A stretch of DNA of 10,441 nucleotides from Bacteroidales bacterium (GTDB lineage Bacteria; Bacteroidota; Bacteroidia; Bacteroidales; SM23-62), in contig JADHVS010000160.1 in the NCBI GenBank assembly GCA_016783865.1, positions 1 to 10,441 of the forward strand, read 5' to 3'. The notes beneath the pieces were generated by a model. It had not been told where the DNA came from, made no database searches, and saw only the letters and a program-made list of their open reading frames with translations. Position 1 is the stretch's first letter, and the number at the start of each line of letters is the position of its first letter. Positions 7,768-10,441 of this stretch are shown here, piece by piece. A program made the position numbers and the translations under genes.

Positions 7768-8301
7768 TTACTTATTTTGGATTTTTTCATAAGTTATGAT
7801 CTCATCTAATGGTTTTCTTTTCTCTGAATGCCTTTCTGGATCTGACTGATCGAGCGGATAACCGAGGGGCAATAAAACAATGGGTTCGATATGATCAGGC
7901 AGGTCGAACAATTCAATGCATTTTTCCTTATCAAAATTACATATCCAGCAGGTAGCCAGACCAAGATCTGTTGCCTGAAGGGTCATGTGATCCACTGCAA
8001 TGGCCACATCGATGTCACAATGGTCTTTATTATCCTGCTTCCTTTTCCAGGACTTATCATGGTTTCCACAGATGACAATCACACAGGGAGCAGTCTGAAA
8101 CCATTCCCGGTGATAGATTTTGTAAAGCGCTTCCAGGTTTTCTCTTTCCTGTATCACAATGAAATGCCATGGCTGGAAATTAACAGCGGAGGGTGCAATC
8201 CGGCCAGCTTCCAATACCAGCCCGAGCTTTTCTTTCTCCACCTGCCGGTTGTCATAATGTCGACAGGAATACCTTTTTTTGGCTAATTCAAGGAATGTCA
8301 T
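7768..8301 (-). CDS. Nitroreductase-family FMN oxidoreductase
   Basis: Predicted 177-residue cytoplasmic flavoprotein of the nitroreductase fold, normally a homodimer using FMN and NAD(P)H. Visible family marks are the N-terminal RYSCRHYD (10-17), APSAVNFQPWHF (36-47), the DIDVAIAVDHM helix (97-107) leading to GLATCW (114-119), and LPLGYP (144-149) near the C terminus. No signal peptide is present. I chose ATG 8301. A longer frame opens with GTG at 8340, but 8301 gives MTFLELAKKRYS, the usual start of this family, with an AT-rich leader. The physiological substrate cannot be inferred; names such as nitroreductase describe the fold. It is the first gene after the rhamnose-operon terminator and precedes a sulfatase by 12 nt, so it may head the sulfatase transcript. 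Its link to glycan breakdown is unclear. Confidence 0.9.
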   Translation of the reverse strand: MTFLELAKKRYSCRHYDNRQVEKEKLGLVLEAGRIAPSAVNFQPWHFIVIQERENLEALYKIYHREWFQTAPCVIVICGNHDKSWKRKQDNKDHCDIDVAIAVDHMTLQATDLGLATCWICNFDKEKCIELFDLPDHIEPIVLLPLGYPLDQSDPERHSEKRKPLDEIITYEKIQNK

Positions 8302-8352
8302 ATGGTAAAATTTAGAATTATCTGGAATTTTGAACTTCACTCAATAAAAGTA

Positions 8353-8360
8353 CAAAATTA
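8353..8360 (-). promoter_or_regulatory. Candidate Bacteroidota -7 box upstream of the nitroreductase gene
   Basis: On the minus strand 8360-8353 reads TAATTTTG, an exact match to the TAnnTTTG -7 consensus of Bacteroidota. It would give a 5' leader of roughly 45 nt before ATG 8301 and lies downstream of the rhaA terminator. No TTG -33 box was found at the usual spacing, so support is partial. Confidence 0.35.
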
Positions 8361-8426
8361 CTATCAGCCCTTTGCTGGTATATTTGCTCTAACTCAATGA
8401 ATTTGACATCAACATTCTTTCTGAAC

Positions 8427-8464
8427 ACCTGGTTTCTGTTGAAACCGGACATTTTAAACCAGGT
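8427..8464. repeat. Nested inverted repeats with mutually exclusive stems
   Basis: 8427-8435 (ACCTGGTTT) is perfectly complementary to 8456-8464 (AAACCAGGT). The same GGTTT bases can instead form a tight 6-bp hairpin, 8431-8436 with 8441-8446 around a TGTT loop. The structure lies between the rhaA terminator and the candidate promoter of the nitroreductase gene. It could be an operator-like site or two alternative RNA folds. Confidence 0.55.
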
Positions 8465-8532
8465 ACTTATTTTATTATGGTGAGTAGCAGAAAAGAGTGG
8501 GTGAGGACAATATTTGTTATCAAATAAATAGA

Positions 8533-8557
8533 ACTGCAGGGGACTTCCCCCTGCAGT
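8533..8557 (-). terminator. Intrinsic terminator after rhaA
   Basis: A perfect 10-bp GC-rich stem (8533-8542 with 8548-8557) has a 5-nt loop and begins 8 nt past the rhaA stop codon. On the minus strand it is followed by the T-rich stretch TTCTATTTATTT. Position and form fit Rho-independent termination of the rhaT-rhaA transcript and separate it from the nitroreductase/sulfatase unit. Confidence 0.85.
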
Positions 8558-8565
8558 CACAATCC

Positions 8566-9834
8566 TTAATATCTTTTATTTAACACATCCTTTTCGTATT
8601 GCTGAATTTCAGGGATAAAATCTTCACCTACAGGCACATTATTCTGCAGGCAGAAATAGTCCCACACAGCACCAAATGGCTTTGATTTTGCTTCTTCCAT
8701 GAGGGCAAGCCTTTCGAAATTCTGTCCGGCCTCTTCATATTCCCTGAGTTTTTCAACGGGACTTAACAGGGCCAGCATAATGGCTTTCTGGGCAGCACGG
8801 GTTCCGACCACATAGGCACCAATCCGGTTGATGCTGGCATCGAAGAAATCCAGCCCGATGTTGACCTTGTCGAGTTTACCGGCCCATACGATCTCTTCGA
8901 ACAGTGCCCTGACTTCATCGCTTAAGGTGACCACATGATCGCTGTCCCAGCGAATGGGACGGGTTACATGGAATAACAATTCATCGATAAACTGGAAGAC
9001 GGCAGCCACCTTGTCAGAAACCTGTTCGGTAGGATGGAAGTGGCCGATGTCGAGGCACAACATAATTTTTTTATCGACAGCATAACCCAGGTAAAATTCA
9101 TGAGACCCCACTGTAAAAGCTTCAACACCAATGCCAAATAATTTAGCTTCTACAGCGTCAGCCATTAGCTTGGGATCTTTTGGTGTGGCCAGGATCTTGT
9201 CCAGGGAGTCTTTCAAAAATGCCCTGTGTTTGAACCTGTTAACTGTAAGATCCTTCGATCCGTCAGGTATCCAGATATTATGCACACACCGGCTTCCCAG
9301 TTCTTTTCCAAAATATTCCGATACATCCCGGCACCTTTTCACATGCTCAATCCAGAAATCACGTATCCCCTGGTCCAGGTCAGAAAGTGTATAACCGGAA
9401 TCTGTTTTGGGATGGGAGAAAAGTGTACAATTGAAATCGAGTTTTATATCAATTTCCTTTGCCCAATCGACCCATGTGGCGAAATGCTTTGGTTCGATCT
9501 CATTCCGGTCGGCCTTTCCCTTGCTGAAATCGCCATAATGAGTATGCAGGCTGAACCTGTGCTTGCCCGGCAATAATGAATATACCTTTTCCATGTCGGC
9601 TTTTACCTCATCGATGGTTCTTGCCTTGCCTGGATAATTTCCGGTTGCCTGTATGCCACCGGATAACCCGGCATCCGGATTCTCAAAGCCGCTCACGTCA
9701 TCGGTCTGCCAGCAATGCATACTGATGGGTGTTTTAACCATTTTTTGTAATACCTTTTCTGTGTCCATGCCCAGGGCAGCATATTGCTCACGGGCGAGTT
9801 CGTAGGATTTTGTAGTGATTTCTGTTTTGTTCAT
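8566..9834 (-). CDS. rhaA: L-rhamnose isomerase
   Basis: Predicted 422-residue cytoplasmic isomerase converting L-rhamnose to L-rhamnulose, the first step of the phosphorylating rhamnose pathway. It follows the E. coli RhaA type throughout (E. coli about 419 residues): SMHCWQTDDVSGFEN (38-52), GGIQATGNYPGKA (59-71), VEAFTVGSHEF (237-247), CLDIGHFHPTE (260-270), RWDSDHV (295-301) and GLDFFDASINRI (327-338). These segments carry the acidic and His residues that bind the two divalent metals in this TIM-barrel enzyme. The gene is intact. The start at 9834 matches the E. coli N terminus. It lies 136 nt after rhaT, with a heptamer array in the gap, and is followed by a strong terminator. Rhamnulokinase and aldolase genes are not in the window. 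Confidence 0.97.
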   Translation of the reverse strand: MNKTEITTKSYELAREQYAALGMDTEKVLQKMVKTPISMHCWQTDDVSGFENPDAGLSGGIQATGNYPGKARTIDEVKADMEKVYSLLPGKHRFSLHTHYGDFSKGKADRNEIEPKHFATWVDWAKEIDIKLDFNCTLFSHPKTDSGYTLSDLDQGIRDFWIEHVKRCRDVSEYFGKELGSRCVHNIWIPDGSKDLTVNRFKHRAFLKDSLDKILATPKDPKLMADAVEAKLFGIGVEAFTVGSHEFYLGYAVDKKIMLCLDIGHFHPTEQVSDKVAAVFQFIDELLFHVTRPIRWDSDHVVTLSDEVRALFEEIVWAGKLDKVNIGLDFFDASINRIGAYVVGTRAAQKAIMLALLSPVEKLREYEEAGQNFERLALMEEAKSKPFGAVWDYFCLQNNVPVGEDFIPEIQQYEKDVLNKRY

Positions 9835-9867
9835 ATTTCTATGGATTTAAGTAGAGTCTTTATTAGT

Positions 9868-9951
9868 AGTGACGAGTGACGTGTGATGAGTGAGGAGATC
9901 GTGAATCGTGAATCGTGAATCGATTTGTGGGTTGTGAGTGGTGAGTGGTGA
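9868..9951. repeat. 84-nt in-phase 7-bp array in the rhaT-rhaA gap
   Basis: Read on the plus strand from 9868 in steps of seven, the units are AGTGACG, AGTGACG, TGTGATG, AGTGAGG, AGATCGT, GAATCGT, GAATCGT, GAATCGA, TTTGTGG, GTTGTGA, GTGGTGA and GTGGTGA. At least three subfamilies (AGTGACG, GAATCGT, GTGGTGA) succeed one another without a change of phase. A following unit, GTCGGAA, is degenerate. The array fills most of the 136-nt gap; no terminator-like hairpin was seen in it. Confidence 0.8.
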
Positions 9952-9970
9952 GTCGGAAAACCAGGAACCA

Positions 9971-10441
9971 TCACCCAAGATTAACAACGAAAGTCGATAA
10001 TATTAAAACTACTATCCCTATCACCAGCACCACCATGGTTTTCGCGCTAACTCCTTTCCATTCTTTCAGGATGATGCCCCAGATATTACTGAAGGCAATG
10101 TTTAAAGCCATCAGGATACTCCATCCGAAAACCATCATCGATTCAGGCAGCATGCTTTTTCCCATCCCGAAGAAATGAAATTGCAGAAACCAGAGTAATC
10201 CTGCCAGAAAAGTAAAAAACAGGTTATTGAAAAATGTTCCGGCTCCGACAGAAATATAATCTTTGTAGGTTTTGTTTTTGATGTTCAGGAATCCGCAATA
10301 GATTATATTGGTGATAAATCCTCCCAGTAATATAAAAATGAGTGTGGGATTGCTCAGGAATAATTCATTCGTTCCGTATTCCCTGGCCACTTCATTGATC
10401 GGCATGCCCGTTACGAAACCATAATTGAAACAGGCACTCAT
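9971..10441 (-). CDS. rhaT: L-rhamnose/H+ symporter, C-terminal part (cut by window edge)
   Basis: The last 156 residues of an inner-membrane L-rhamnose-proton symporter of the RhaT family (drug/metabolite transporter superfamily). Four hydrophobic segments are visible at about residues 32-52, 70-91, 102-124 and 134-153. Segments such as GLLWFLQFHFFGMG (81-94) and WGIILKEWKG (121-130) correspond to the E. coli RhaT C-terminal half. The first visible codon is an ATG at the window edge, but alignment to E. coli RhaT places it mid-protein, so roughly half of the gene lies beyond 10441. It stands immediately upstream of rhaA in the same orientation, as expected for a rhamnose uptake and isomerisation operon. 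A Bacteroidota RhaT may work with an outer-membrane transporter encoded elsewhere. Confidence 0.9.
   Translation of the reverse strand: MSACFNYGFVTGMPINEVAREYGTNELFLSNPTLIFILLGGFITNIIYCGFLNIKNKTYKDYISVGAGTFFNNLFFTFLAGLLWFLQFHFFGMGKSMLPESMMVFGWSILMALNIAFSNIWGIILKEWKGVSAKTMVVLVIGIVVLILSTFVVNLG

Noticed and set aside
8302..8340. Longer nitroreductase start at GTG 8340
   Set aside because: The extra 13 residues do not resemble the family N terminus, and ATG 8301 gives the standard start.
8318..8560. 80-codon minus-strand frame between the nitroreductase gene and rhaA
   Set aside because: It starts with a GTG next to the rhaA terminator stem, runs through inverted repeats and overlaps the nitroreductase start. 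No family resemblance is seen. A decayed gene fragment cannot be fully excluded.
9868..9951. Possible CRISPR or iteron array
   Set aside because: Units are only 7 bp with no spacers, and no cas, rep or origin-like genes are nearby.

Overview
The window looks like part of a carbohydrate-degradation locus from a Bacteroidota bacterium, probably an environmental or marine Bacteroidales/Marinilabiliales-type lineage. The support is indirect. Four consecutive genes encode predicted lipoproteins. Gene starts have AT-rich leaders with no clear Shine-Dalgarno sequence. There is a possible TAnnTTTG (-7) promoter box. The gene set (sulfatases, GH29 fucosidase, L-rhamnose genes) is typical of polysaccharide-utilising members of that phylum. 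No rRNA, tRNA, CRISPR array or insertion sequence was seen. No SusC/SusD pair, glycan regulator or sulfatase-maturating enzyme lies in the window.

All seven genes are on the minus strand, so transcription runs from high to low coordinates. At the right edge is the C-terminal part of an L-rhamnose/H+ symporter (rhaT, truncated by the window). It is followed by L-rhamnose isomerase (rhaA) and a strong intrinsic-terminator hairpin at 8533-8557 that closes the rhamnose module. A second unit then begins: a small nitroreductase, and 12 nt later an S1-type sulfatase lipoprotein. After a 195-nt gap with a large imperfect palindrome come a GH29 alpha-L-fucosidase lipoprotein, a second closely related sulfatase, and a large PhoD-like metallophosphoesterase lipoprotein. 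A pair of REP-like hairpins at 7-75 follows the last stop codon.

Inferred joint role: the envelope enzymes desulfate and trim a sulfated glycan containing fucose, with possible phosphoester removal. RhaT and RhaA import and isomerise L-rhamnose. Fucose and rhamnose genes together suggest an algal, diatom or other marine sulfated polysaccharide. The substrate cannot be read from the sequence.

The least ordinary structure is in the gaps. Three of the six gaps hold short arrays with a strict 7-bp period but different unit sequences, and a fourth holds an 8-bp array. Several of them abut or overlap stop codons or apparent start codons. Two longest-ORF starts (TTG at 4588, ATG at 2809) fall inside such arrays, and I moved both starts downstream (to 4555 and 2788).
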